A DNA stretch of 64,000 nucleotides from the NCBI GenBank assembly GCA_963669405.2, contig CAXXHF010000002.1:2480001-2544000 (forward strand), written 5' to 3'. This document shows positions 18,535 through 27,809 of the stretch, piece after piece. The DNA comes from Aureisphaera sp963669405. GTDB taxonomy: Bacteria > Bacteroidota > Bacteroidia > Flavobacteriales > Flavobacteriaceae. Below the pieces are notes generated by a model, which had not been told where the DNA came from, did no database searches, and worked only from the letters and a program-made list of their open reading frames with translations. The position numbers were made by a program, and so were the translations under genes. How positions within the stretch are numbered: position 1 is the stretch's first letter; every line of letters begins with the position of its first letter.

Positions 18535-21150
18535 ATGGCCAAGAAGACCACACCACTAATGCAACAATACAATACCATCAAGGCAAAGTATCCTGATGCG
18601 TTGCTGCTTTTTCGGGTGGGCGATTTTTACGAAACTTTTGGAGGAGATGCAGTAAAGGCTGCAAAAATCCTGAATATTACACTTACTGCAAGAAATAATG
18701 GAGGGGATCAGACCGAATTGGCAGGGTTTCCTCACCACTCATTAAATACCTATTTGCCCAAGTTGGTTATTGCTGGCTGTAGGGTTGCTATTTGCGATCA
18801 GTTAGAAGACCCCAAACAAACCAAAAAAATTGTAAAACGTGGGGTAACTGAACTGGTGACTCCCGGAGTGGCTTTAAACGATGATATTTTACAGAGTAAG
18901 TCCAATAACTTTTTGGCTTCGGTCCATGTTGGCAAAAAAAACTTGGGGATCTCTTTTTTGGATATCTCTACAGGAGAGTTCTTAACGGCAGAGGGGTCTT
19001 TGGAATACATAGATAAACTACTTCAGAATTTTAGCCCAAGTGAAGTTTTGTTCAATAAACAGAAACGAAAGTGGATCGATGAAACTTTTGGGGACCGTTA
19101 CCATATCTTTTATATGGAGGATTGGATTTTTCAACCCGATTATGCAATAGAAACCCTTCAGAAACAGTTTGACACCCAGAGTCTTAAAGGATTTGGAGTG
19201 GCTCATTTGGAAGAAGGGGTTATTGCTGCAGGAGCAGCCCTTCATTATCTTTCAGAAACCCAGCATAATAAACTGCAGCATATTACTAAGATTGCACCTA
19301 TAGCAGAGCATGATTATGTGTGGATGGACCGATTTACCATCAGGAATCTGGAATTGTATCATGCCAATCAGCCAGGAGCGGTAACCCTCATAGATGTCAT
19401 TGACAAAACCATTTCTCCTATGGGAGGACGTATGCTGAAACGTTGGATGGCTTTGCCTCTTAAAAATCAAGAAAAGATTGTTCAAAGACATGAGGTGGTA
19501 AGTTTTTTATTAGATCATCCTGACATGTTGGAGAAGACCCAGCAGCACATCAAAAGAATGGGTGATTTAGAACGGCTTATCTCTAAAACTGCTACAGGAA
19601 AGATCAACCCTAGAGAAGTGGTGCAGCTAAAAAATTCATTGGAAGCGGTAGTTCCAGTAAAAGCCTTGGCAGAGCAAAGCAACAATGCCTCTTTGCAGCA
19701 AATAGGTGAGCGGTTGGATGATTGCGAGGTATTGCGAAACAAAATCAAGGAAACACTTAATGAAGAAGCTCCCGTAGCTATTGGGAAAGGAAATGCGATA
19801 GCCGATGGAGTTTCGGCAGAGCTTGATGAACTTCGAAATATTGCCACAGGCGGAAAGGACTACTTAAATGCCATGCTGCAACGCGAAAGTGAGCGAACTG
19901 GGATTACATCATTAAAAATTGCATCCAACAATGTATTTGGATACTATATTGAGGTCCGTAATACCCACAAGGACAAGGTGCCGGAAGAGTGGATTAGGAA
20001 GCAAACACTAGTAAGTGCAGAACGTTATATAACTGAAGAGTTAAAAGAATACGAAGCCAAAATTCTTGGTGCAGAAGAAAAAATATTAGCATTAGAACAA
20101 CAACTATTTACAAGGTTGTTGGAGCAAATGCTTCAATTTATTGGGCAAATACAGTTAACCGCTACCCTTATTGCACAAATTGATTGTCTATCTTCTTTTG
20201 CCACTCAAGCCAAAGCACGTAATTATTCCCGTCCGTTGTTGGATGAAAGCTTTGATTTAGACATCAAAGATGGAAGGCATCCTGTCATTGAACAGCAACT
20301 TCCTCCAGATACCCCATTTATTGCTAATGATGTGTTTTTGGATAGAGATAACCAGCAAATTATTATGATTACGGGGCCTAATATGAGTGGTAAAAGTGCC
20401 ATTTTACGTCAAACGGCCCTCATCGTTTTGCTGGCACAAATGGGAAGTTTTGTACCAGCAGGAGCGGTGCGTATGGGGTGTGTAGACAAGATATTTACCC
20501 GAGTAGGTGCTAGTGACAATATATCAATGGGAGAATCTACTTTTATGGTAGAAATGAATGAAACTGCCAGTATCCTTAACAATATTTCAGATCGGAGTTT
20601 GGTGTTGTTAGATGAAATTGGAAGGGGAACCAGCACCTATGATGGAATCTCTATTGCATGGGCCATTAGTGAGTATTTACATGAGCATCCATCTCAGGCC
20701 AAAACGTTATTTGCCACGCACTATCATGAATTGAATGAAATGACAGAAACATTTGATCGTATTAAAAACTACAATGTTTCGGTCAAGGAGATGAAGGACA
20801 ATGTGTTGTTTCTTCGCAAATTAGTTCCAGGAGGATCCCATCATAGTTTTGGAATTCATGTAGCTAAAATGGCTGGAATGCCTAAGGTTGTTTTGCAACG
20901 GGCTAACAAAGTATTGAAACGATTGGAAAAGAGTCATTCCTCAGAAGAATTAAGTGACAAGATGAAGGAACTTTCTAAGGACGAAATGCAATTGAGCTTT
21001 TTTAAATTGGATGACCCTTTACTGGAAGAGATTCGGGATGAAATACTGGAAACCGATATAGATACCTTAACCCCAGTAGAGGCATTGATGAAGCTTAATG
21101 AAATTAAGCGGATGTTGCAACGCAATGCTTCGATGAAATTTAAGAAGTAG
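18535..21150 (+). CDS. mutS: DNA mismatch repair protein MutS
   Basis: 871 residues from ATG 18535 (MAKKTTPLMQ); an in-frame TTG at 18529 is unlikely. The mismatch-recognition Phe-x-Glu is at residues 31-33 (GDFYETF). The core and clamp regions follow, and the ATPase has Walker A GPNMSGKS at 614-621, Walker B LVLLDEIGRGTSTYDG, and the ATHYHEL motif. Full length, with the C-terminal dimerisation helices. It is the mispair sensor of methyl-independent mismatch repair in this phylum. It converges on a LytTR gene 14 bp downstream. Confidence 0.96.
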   Translation: MAKKTTPLMQQYNTIKAKYPDALLLFRVGDFYETFGGDAVKAAKILNITLTARNNGGDQTELAGFPHHSLNTYLPKLVIAGCRVAICDQLEDPKQTKKIVKRGVTELVTPGVALNDDILQSKSNNFLASVHVGKKNLGISFLDISTGEFLTAEGSLEYIDKLLQNFSPSEVLFNKQKRKWIDETFGDRYHIFYMEDWIFQPDYAIETLQKQFDTQSLKGFGVAHLEEGVIAAGAALHYLSETQHNKLQHITKIAPIAEHDYVWMDRFTIRNLELYHANQPGAVTLIDVIDKTISPMGGRMLKRWMALPLKNQEKIVQRHEVVSFLLDHPDMLEKTQQHIKRMGDLERLISKTATGKINPREVVQLKNSLEAVVPVKALAEQSNNASLQQIGERLDDCEVLRNKIKETLNEEAPVAIGKGNAIADGVSAELDELRNIATGGKDYLNAMLQRESERTGITSLKIASNNVFGYYIEVRNTHKDKVPEEWIRKQTLVSAERYITEELKEYEAKILGAEEKILALEQQLFTRLLEQMLQFIGQIQLTATLIAQIDCLSSFATQAKARNYSRPLLDESFDLDIKDGRHPVIEQQLPPDTPFIANDVFLDRDNQQIIMITGPNMSGKSAILRQTALIVLLAQMGSFVPAGAVRMGCVDKIFTRVGASDNISMGESTFMVEMNETASILNNISDRSLVLLDEIGRGTSTYDGISIAWAISEYLHEHPSQAKTLFATHYHELNEMTETFDRIKNYNVSVKEMKDNVLFLRKLVPGGSHHSFGIHVAKMAGMPKVVLQRANKVLKRLEKSHSSEELSDKMKELSKDEMQLSFFKLDDPLLEEIRDEILETDIDTLTPVEALMKLNEIKRMLQRNASMKFKK

Positions 21151-21164
21151 ATGCCTAAATGGAG

Positions 21165-21923
21165 TTACTTTATTCGTAAGAATTTGTTTAAGGATTCTTG
21201 ACGTCTTTTGGCAATGGGTAGGGATTCATTATTACTCATTTCACAATAGCTTCCATCCGTCTTGTTTATTTTTTTTATATGCTGCAGGTTGACAATATAA
21301 CTATTGTGAATTCTGAAAAATTGGGTTTTATCTATTATGTTTTCAAACTCCCCAAGGTTTTTGGAAGCCATAATTTTGTTTCCATTGCTTAAATAGAAAA
21401 TGGTATATCTTCCGTCTGAATTTAAGTACAATATGTCTTCAATTTTCACAAACTCAATCTTGTCCATAGAAGGGACGGCAATAAACCGAAACGGTGCCCG
21501 GTTTTCTATAGTGCCAGTGAGATTAAAAATTTGCTCTTTACTAGTAAACCATTCCCTTTCTATATCTTCATAGGCTTTATTTACCGCAAGGATTAAATCT
21601 TCTATTGATACAGGTTTTAGAATATAGTCAATTGCGTTATGTTTAAATGCTCTTACAGCATATTCACTATAAGAGGTGATGAAAATTAACTTGTATTGAG
21701 AATGGTTGATTTTATCAAGGACATCGAAGGCGGTACCTTCGTCTAATACAATATCCATGAATATGAGATGTGGCTTTAAGGCATCAATTTTTTCTACAGC
21801 TTCTTCATTGGTTAATGCGGTACCAACTATATTTATTTGGGGACAATATTTTTGGATAAAATGATCCAGTAACTTTACATTCTTCCCTTCATCATCTACT
21901 ATAATAGCATCAATTTTTAACAT
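21165..21923 (-). CDS. LytTR-type response regulator with intact receiver
   Basis: 252 residues. The receiver domain has the acidic pair Asp10-Asp11 and phosphoacceptor Asp57 in LIFMDIVLDEG, the Thr/Ser (ITSYSEYA) and the Lys (YILKPVS). The C-terminal LytTR DNA-binding domain shows RFIAVPSMDKIEFVKIEDIL, FFRIHNSYIVNLQHI and a final LPIAKRR. Such regulators pair with LytS-like kinases; decayed remnants of such a kinase lie immediately upstream on the same strand, so this regulator may have lost its own partner. Confidence 0.9.
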   Translation of the reverse strand: MLKIDAIIVDDEGKNVKLLDHFIQKYCPQINIVGTALTNEEAVEKIDALKPHLIFMDIVLDEGTAFDVLDKINHSQYKLIFITSYSEYAVRAFKHNAIDYILKPVSIEDLILAVNKAYEDIEREWFTSKEQIFNLTGTIENRAPFRFIAVPSMDKIEFVKIEDILYLNSDGRYTIFYLSNGNKIMASKNLGEFENIIDKTQFFRIHNSYIVNLQHIKKINKTDGSYCEMSNNESLPIAKRRQESLNKFLRIK

Positions 21924-22021
21924 ATCGAGGATTTCTGCTGAAAAGTATTTAATTTTTAAGTTATTGAAAAAGAAATGATTGAATTTAAATGCGGTTTTCT
22001 ACGAAATGTACAGAAAAAAGG

Positions 22022-22569
22022 CTAATTGTAAATATTATCTTCATTTCTAGAGGGCAAAGTGATTTTAAAATCAAACTTATCTTTAAATATGAAGTTGCTG
22101 ATCTCCATGCGCTTGTCCATGATCTTAGTAGTCTACAAATCATGCTTTCTCTCTGTAGTGTCTTTCTTTTTTCTGAGGCATCTCTTCCAAATCCATTGTC
22201 AACAATTTTTCCAATTAAATAAGTATCGCTTTAATAAAAATCCCTTCTCCATTAGGAACCTGTAAATGGAAGGCCTTCTGCCCGTTTTCCATTTCTTGCA
22301 CCAAACAAATCCATCACGGTCCAAATACATGATTTTGTTTAGAACTTCACTGTAATTATTATTAAAGACAGGTATTTTCTTAATAGAGCACTTCTGTTGG
22401 CTCAAGACATGTTGAATTAGGAATAAAGTGAGTCTTATAAATAATTGAAGAAGCGATGATTTCCAAAAAGGTATAAGGCAATATTGTAAGGTTTTTAGCA
22501 ATCGAAAAGCAACAAGATAGAGCAGAAGTGTACAGATATTATCAGTATTGCACAGTTATTACTTTTCAT
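22022..22569 (-). pseudogene. Remnants of a Reg_prop/LytS-type sensor histidine kinase
   Basis: Minus-strand pieces in several frames: a signal-peptide-like start at 22569 (MKSNNCAILIISVHF...), then LSQQKCSIKKIPVFNNNYSEV...YLDRDGFVW, the typical opening of a Reg_prop beta-propeller. Next come a kinase-like tail (HLQVPNGEGIFIKAILI, stop) and an ATPase G1-box DTYLIGKIVDNGFGRDASEK followed after a frameshift by KIMDKRMEISNFIFKDKFDF. The last two align with YLVGEIVDNGIGRAAAAEK and RIMNERIAINNSLFDEKQ of the intact kinase at 36942-40334. Most of the propeller and the His-box region are missing. The order suggests internal deletion or two tail fragments. It lies directly upstream of the LytTR gene at 21165. 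Confidence 0.6.
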
Positions 22570-22701
22570 TATTTAGTTTGCCCACCTTTTTAGACTTTCA
22601 CCAAAGACTTGTATCAACGGTACAAGTAAAATAAGATAGTTTGGGTTTAAACCTTAGTCAAAATATGGAGTAAGCCTTTACTAATTTATAAATAGTAATA
22701 A

Positions 22702-23457
22702 ATGCAAAATAATCTTAATATGGATGTAAGGTTAATGGTCTTTGATCCCTATATGAAATTACAAAATTTAGTTACTGCATGTCTTGTCGATAATTTCCCA
22801 GAAATAGTTATATGTGGGATAGCAGATACTTTAGAAAAGGGAAGGTCATTGGTGAAGGAACATTCTCCAGATATAGTAGTTGTATATCACGAGAAGAGGA
22901 ATAAACATATAGAGGCCTTAATTAAAGAATGGGTTTCGTCAGAATTACAGGTTATAGTAATTAGTTCTATTGCGGATTTTGCAATAGAAGCCATTAAGCA
23001 TCAACTTACGGGTTTTATCCTAATCCCTTTCAATGCTAATGAAATGATTAGGTCTTTAAATAGAGCCTTACAAAAAGTTTGGTCAAAAAATAGCTTGGTT
23101 CCACTAATAGAAAATGAATTGATAAGTGTTACGCCAAATTTTATAGCAATATCCATGCTTTCAAAAATAGAATTATTGGTAGTAGATTCTATCTTGTTTT
23201 GTGAAGCTCAAGGGCGGTATACTTTATTTCATATGAAAAACTTTGAACAGAAAATTTCAAGTAAGAATCTTGGAGCGTATGAGAAATTATTGTGGCAGTT
23301 GCATTTTTTTAGAATTCATCATAAATATCTTGTAAATCTAAACAATGTGAAGAGTATCGTTGTTGGCAGTCCCACAAAGTGTGAGTTAATAAATGGTGAT
23401 GTTTTGCCTATCTCCATGAGAAAATATAGGGAACTACGTAACTATCTCTCCCTTTAA
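22702..23457 (+). CDS. LytTR regulator with degenerate receiver (Tyr at phosphoacceptor)
   Basis: 251 residues. The N-terminal half has the receiver fold but not its chemistry: the acidic pocket is reduced to MVFDPYM and the position aligned with the phosphoacceptor Asp is Tyr62 (PDIVVVYHEKRNK). VIVISSIADFAIEA and FILIPFNANEM retain the later strands, without the K of K-P. The C-terminal LytTR domain is intact (FIAISMLSKIELLVVDSIL, FFRIHHKYLVNLNNV, LPISMRKYREL). It probably works without phosphorylation or in a heterodimer. Head-to-head with the decayed kinase; 408 bp before the large fibre protein gene, a possible target. Confidence 0.85.
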   Translation: MQNNLNMDVRLMVFDPYMKLQNLVTACLVDNFPEIVICGIADTLEKGRSLVKEHSPDIVVVYHEKRNKHIEALIKEWVSSELQVIVISSIADFAIEAIKHQLTGFILIPFNANEMIRSLNRALQKVWSKNSLVPLIENELISVTPNFIAISMLSKIELLVVDSILFCEAQGRYTLFHMKNFEQKISSKNLGAYEKLLWQLHFFRIHHKYLVNLNNVKSIVVGSPTKCELINGDVLPISMRKYRELRNYLSL

Positions 23458-23458
23458 A

Positions 23459-23745
23459 TTAAACCTTAAGGAAATTGGGTCCTGAAAAACGAATGTTCGT
23501 TATGAATTGGCGTCCGTCCGTGGTTTTTTGTGGTATATAAAACCATTGGGATTGAGCTATTTCACTCATCTCTAAGGTCTTGTTATCCCATTTCTTTTCT
23601 AGATTAATAGTAGTGTTTTTAAGAGGTGTTTATTCACAATAATACGGGAATAGCCACGACTATTACCATATATGTCCACTTATTACTTCTCACTAAGAAA
23701 CCTTTCTTATTCCACGTTACTTTGCCCCTGAAACATTGGGCAATT
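23459..23745 (-). pseudogene. Decayed gene fragment, unknown family
   Basis: The gap between the LytTR gene and the fibre gene reads as protein on the minus strand in shifting frames: VTWNKKGFLVRSNKW, then DIYGNSRGYSRIIVNKH, then INLEKKWDNKTLEMSEIAQ and WFYIPQKTTDGRQFITNIRF, ending in a stop at 23459. At least two frameshifts separate them. No ATG-started ORF of useful length remains. The rest of the gap (23746-23865) shows nothing beyond AT-rich leader DNA. I cannot assign a family. Confidence 0.45.
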
Positions 23746-23865
23746 CTATGATTATAGAACCTTCTTTAGAATATTTAGAAGCTATTAAGAGTAAACAATT
23801 AATCAGAACTGCCAGCAATTTCAATCATTAACTATTCAAATAAAATTATTAACAATTCTAAAACT

Positions 23866-26800
23866 ATGAAAAAACTTATTACGCTATTGTTCCTATTGTG
23901 TTTAGGAACAACTTATGCACAAGTTGGGATTGGAACACCACTACCCAATGGCTCTTCGCAGCTCGATGTGGTGGCCAACGACAAAGGGATATTAATCCCA
24001 AGAATCTCACTAACAAGTAGTACAGACGCTACCACTATTAGTAATGGTAATGTTTTCAGTCTTTTGGTGTTCAATACCTCTACAATACAAGGAGACATAA
24101 GTCCAGGATATCATTATTGGGATGGCAGTAAATGGCAGCGAATTACTAATGCAGATGATGTCGTTACCTTAATAGAAGTTAATGAAACACTAACTAGCAT
24201 ATCACAAGATATCGATGCAGGTACCATTACCTATATAGATGAAGATGGCGGCGTTACGGTACTCGATATTGCTCAGATTATAGATGTCAATGAAACACTA
24301 ACATCATTAACAGATAATGGAGACGGTACTATAACGTATATAGACGAAGATGGGGCTGCAACCATTATCGATTTAGCTGAAATTATTGACAATTTTGAAA
24401 CCATAACCAATCTGGTAGATAATGGTGATGGTACCATTACTTATACCAATGAAGAAGGAACCAATCAGACCATTAATATCGAAGATATCATTGATCAATT
24501 TGAAACGGTTACCACTATGGTACAAGATGATACCACAGGAGATATTACCTATACAGATGAAGACGGAAATCCAAGTGTTGCCGATATCATTAGTGATGAT
24601 ACTGCCAACATTATCATTGTAGGTCCCGATGGAGGAGCTTTTATGGATCAGGCCATTATTCAAAACAACGAAACACTCACCATATTAGAACTTCTAATCG
24701 ACGGTAGTACCTTACAATATACCGATGAAGAAGGGGGTATTACCCAAATAGACTTGGCCTCAATCATTGATAGTTTTGAGACTTTAACTGTTTTGGGCAT
24801 GAATGCAGATGGGATAAATCTAGATTATCAAGATGAAAATGGAGACATTACTCAAGTAGATTTGGGAGCAGTCATTACTGCCAATGAAACACTCACCATT
24901 TTGGTAGATAATAACGATGGCACCATTACCTATACCGATGAAAATGGAGACGATACCGTAATTGATATTGCTACTATTATTGGAAACTATGAAACCGTTA
25001 CCAACCTGGTAGATAATGGAGATGGCACCATTACCTATACCAATGAAGAAGGAACCAATCAAACAGTAGACATTGTAGATATCATACTTCAGGATATCAT
25101 TAATCAAGGTGATATCTACAACGAGATTATCAACATAATCAACGCCAACACAGATATCTTCGTGGACAACGGCGACGGTACCTTCACACACACCGCTGCC
25201 GATGGAACGGTAGTGACTTTTGATGCCAATACAACTACCATGACCAACAATGGAGATGGTACCTATACGTTTACCAATGACAATGGAGATACCATTACAG
25301 TAGATGTAATTGGAGACGTGGTGACCAACATCCAAAACCAAGGAGATATCTATAATGAGATCATCAACGTGATCAACGCCAATTCTGATGTATTACAAGA
25401 CAACGGTGACGGTACCTTTACACACACCGCTGCCGATAATACAGTTATAAGCTTTGATATTACCCAAACAGGAACAGGAGATCCAAACGGAAATGGAACT
25501 ACTGGAGCTGCTGGAAGTGTTTACGTAGATGAATCTACAGGTGATGTTTGGACTTTTGATGGAACTATGTGGATAAATCAAAACCCAGCAACCAATGAGC
25601 CTTGGTTTGGTGCCGATGATAATATGGGGGCTACAGAGAATACCGAGGATATTTATTCTTTAGGTAATGTGGGTATAGGAACCCAAACCCCTTCTTCCCT
25701 TTTAAATATTAATACTGATAGTGCTGAGGATATGATCTTGGTAGAAAGTGAAGGTCTAAAGCAGAAAAACGAGTTCATTACCTACTCTGATACTCCTGGA
25801 GATGAACCCCAATTATTATTAAAACACTTTCGAGGGGTAAAATTGGCGCCAACTGCGACTCAGGATGGAGACGAATTAGGAACAATTGCTTTTACTGGTT
25901 ATAGTTCTGAAACCAATGGGTCAGAATATGGCGCCCAAATTAAGGGATATGCAAATGGAAATTTTGATGGAAACACTGAAGGCGGATATCTGGATTTTAT
26001 AACCAGAGAAAATGATGCGTCTGCAGGGAATGAAAACCATACGGTGATACTAGGCAATGGAAATGTTGGGATTGGTATAGATACCCCCAGCGAAAAGCTA
26101 GAAGTAAACGGTAAAGTACGCGTAAGCGACCTTACTGGTGTAGATTTACCTACAGATGTTATTGTAACCGCAGATGCCACCACAGGAGAATTAAAAGATG
26201 GCAGCATTGCAAGTCTTGGTTTGGATGCTACAGACGATGCTTGGATAAATAATCCAACCGATAGTCGAGTAGAGTTGGGTACCCAAAGTGACGGAAGCAC
26301 GGCAAGAGCTTCAGAAGCAGAAGTGGTTGTTGCAGATAATGGCAATGTAGGATTTGGTACTAACACCCCTGTTTCTTCCTTACACATTAAAAAGTCGAGA
26401 AATTACCTTTCTACCATTCAAAATCATAACAGTATTTTAACTATTTCTGCCGAAGATGGGGGAGAGGAAAAATTTACGCACCTTGATGTATTCGGACACC
26501 AAGGAATGCGTTTTAATACGCGTTTTGTGCTAGGCACTGGACCAGTATCTGATAACAATTTATTTGCCGGGTCGTATTCCTTTGATCCAAATTTAGGAGA
26601 CTTATATATGACCGTTGGGGACAACCCAGGAACTGGTAACACTGCAACAACCTTTAGAGCACTTACTATTAAAAACAGTGGAAACGTAGGGATTGGTACA
26701 AATACCCCCAACGAAAAACTAGAAGTAAACGGTAAAGTACGTGTAAGTGACCTTTCAGGAGCAGATTTACCTACAGACGTTATTGTAACAGCAGATGCCA

Positions 26801-27741
26801 CCACAGGAGAATTAAAAGATGGCAGCATTGCAAGTCTTGGTTTGGATGCTACAGACGATGCTTGGATAAATAATCCAACCGATAGTCGTATAGAGTTGGG
26901 AACCTTGAGTGACGGAGTTACTGCTCGTCCTGCTGGCACTGAAGCTGTAATTACTGATGAGGGTAGAATGATTTTGGGAGGAACGACATTACCTTGGGCA
27001 CCACAGGATTATGTAGTTGCTGTTGGGGAAGGACCACAGATTAAATCCGCCAATACAAATAATACCAATCGATATTATCCTTTTGTAGCACAGGAAGAAA
27101 CCGCACCAGGTAGTTTTATTACAGTTTCTGGAATACAACAAAGCGGAACCGCACATCCTACTACTCCTGGTTTAACAAGGTTTCATAATCATTTGGCTGG
27201 TACTAGCCCAACTGGAGGTATAACTAATACTGGAAGTATCGATTTGTCATTGCATCGCGGGGCGGTATTGAGTATAAGACCCACATTGGATGGTCTAAGC
27301 GGCAACGTAGGGATAGGTACAGATACCCCCAACGAAAAGCTAGAAGTAAACGGTAAAGTACGTGTAAGTGACCTTACAGGCGCAGACCTTGCTACAGACC
27401 TTATTGTAACCGCAGATATCACTACAGGAGAACTTAAAAGTGCAACAAGTAGCACAATAGCTACTACAGCAGCTATTCGTACAGAAACAGCAAATTACGC
27501 AGTACTTGCAGACGATGCTACTATATTAATAGATGCTACAGCCGGAAGTGTTATTGTGACACTACCCACACCAGTATTAGGTAAGAAGTATGTTGTAAAA
27601 AAGATAGATGCAACAGTAAACAGTATGGTTCTAAACGGTGGTGGTGCTACTATTGATGGTGCCGCTACACGAACTACCACTGTGCCATATCAAGCATTTG
27701 TATTACAAAATGATGGCACCAACTGGTTCATTATCAATTAA
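23866..27741 (+). CDS. Large secreted fibre-like surface protein
   Basis: 1291 residues: signal peptide (ending TTYAQ), then VGIGTPLPNGSSQLDV and DKGILIPRISL, the head module found in many Bacteroidota 'tail fibre-like' surface proteins. Residues ~100-560 contain a dozen imperfect repeats built on NETLTxLxDNGDGTITYxDEDG, acidic and Thr-rich, likely a beta-rich stalk that binds calcium. Residues ~590-1290 hold repeats of NVGIGTxTPxEKLEVNGKVRVSDL resembling phage tail-fibre shaft modules. The C-terminus (VVKKIDATVNSMVLNGGG...GTNWFIIN) is a common ending of these proteins. No T9SS sorting tail is evident. It starts the surface-protein cluster reaching to 36748 and probably is exported and assembled at the cell surface; function as adhesin is inferred. 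Confidence 0.75.
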   Translation: MKKLITLLFLLCLGTTYAQVGIGTPLPNGSSQLDVVANDKGILIPRISLTSSTDATTISNGNVFSLLVFNTSTIQGDISPGYHYWDGSKWQRITNADDVVTLIEVNETLTSISQDIDAGTITYIDEDGGVTVLDIAQIIDVNETLTSLTDNGDGTITYIDEDGAATIIDLAEIIDNFETITNLVDNGDGTITYTNEEGTNQTINIEDIIDQFETVTTMVQDDTTGDITYTDEDGNPSVADIISDDTANIIIVGPDGGAFMDQAIIQNNETLTILELLIDGSTLQYTDEEGGITQIDLASIIDSFETLTVLGMNADGINLDYQDENGDITQVDLGAVITANETLTILVDNNDGTITYTDENGDDTVIDIATIIGNYETVTNLVDNGDGTITYTNEEGTNQTVDIVDIILQDIINQGDIYNEIINIINANTDIFVDNGDGTFTHTAADGTVVTFDANTTTMTNNGDGTYTFTNDNGDTITVDVIGDVVTNIQNQGDIYNEIINVINANSDVLQDNGDGTFTHTAADNTVISFDITQTGTGDPNGNGTTGAAGSVYVDESTGDVWTFDGTMWINQNPATNEPWFGADDNMGATENTEDIYSLGNVGIGTQTPSSLLNINTDSAEDMILVESEGLKQKNEFITYSDTPGDEPQLLLKHFRGVKLAPTATQDGDELGTIAFTGYSSETNGSEYGAQIKGYANGNFDGNTEGGYLDFITRENDASAGNENHTVILGNGNVGIGIDTPSEKLEVNGKVRVSDLTGVDLPTDVIVTADATTGELKDGSIASLGLDATDDAWINNPTDSRVELGTQSDGSTARASEAEVVVADNGNVGFGTNTPVSSLHIKKSRNYLSTIQNHNSILTISAEDGGEEKFTHLDVFGHQGMRFNTRFVLGTGPVSDNNLFAGSYSFDPNLGDLYMTVGDNPGTGNTATTFRALTIKNSGNVGIGTNTPNEKLEVNGKVRVSDLSGADLPTDVIVTADATTGELKDGSIASLGLDATDDAWINNPTDSRIELGTLSDGVTARPAGTEAVITDEGRMILGGTTLPWAPQDYVVAVGEGPQIKSANTNNTNRYYPFVAQEETAPGSFITVSGIQQSGTAHPTTPGLTRFHNHLAGTSPTGGITNTGSIDLSLHRGAVLSIRPTLDGLSGNVGIGTDTPNEKLEVNGKVRVSDLTGADLATDLIVTADITTGELKSATSSTIATTAAIRTETANYAVLADDATILIDATAGSVIVTLPTPVLGKKYVVKKIDATVNSMVLNGGGATIDGAATRTTTVPYQAFVLQNDGTNWFIIN
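26101..26267 (+). repeat. Direct DNA repeat inside fibre gene (three copies, 621-bp spacing)
   Basis: The segment starting GAAGTAAACGGTAAAGTACG recurs nearly identically at 26722-26888 and, for its first ~60 bases, at 27343. All starts are exactly 621 bp apart. It encodes the EVNGKVRVSDL...LDATDDAWINNPTDSR module. The high DNA identity points to recent duplication or gene conversion. Confidence 0.75.
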
Positions 27742-27809
27742 CAATTTTAACGAAAGCGGAAATAATATCCCGTTTTTATTAGATATAACTTTTTTTAAAA
27801 AAGCATACA

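Noticed and set aside
22199..22501. Stand-alone 100-residue minus-strand protein
   Set aside because: Its segments match parts of a sensor kinase in broken order, so it is a remnant rather than a gene.
24373..25341. Gly/Ile-rich minus-strand ORFs of 96 and 173 codons
   Set aside because: Antisense of the NGDGTITY-type repeats in the fibre gene; composition mirrors the sense repeats.
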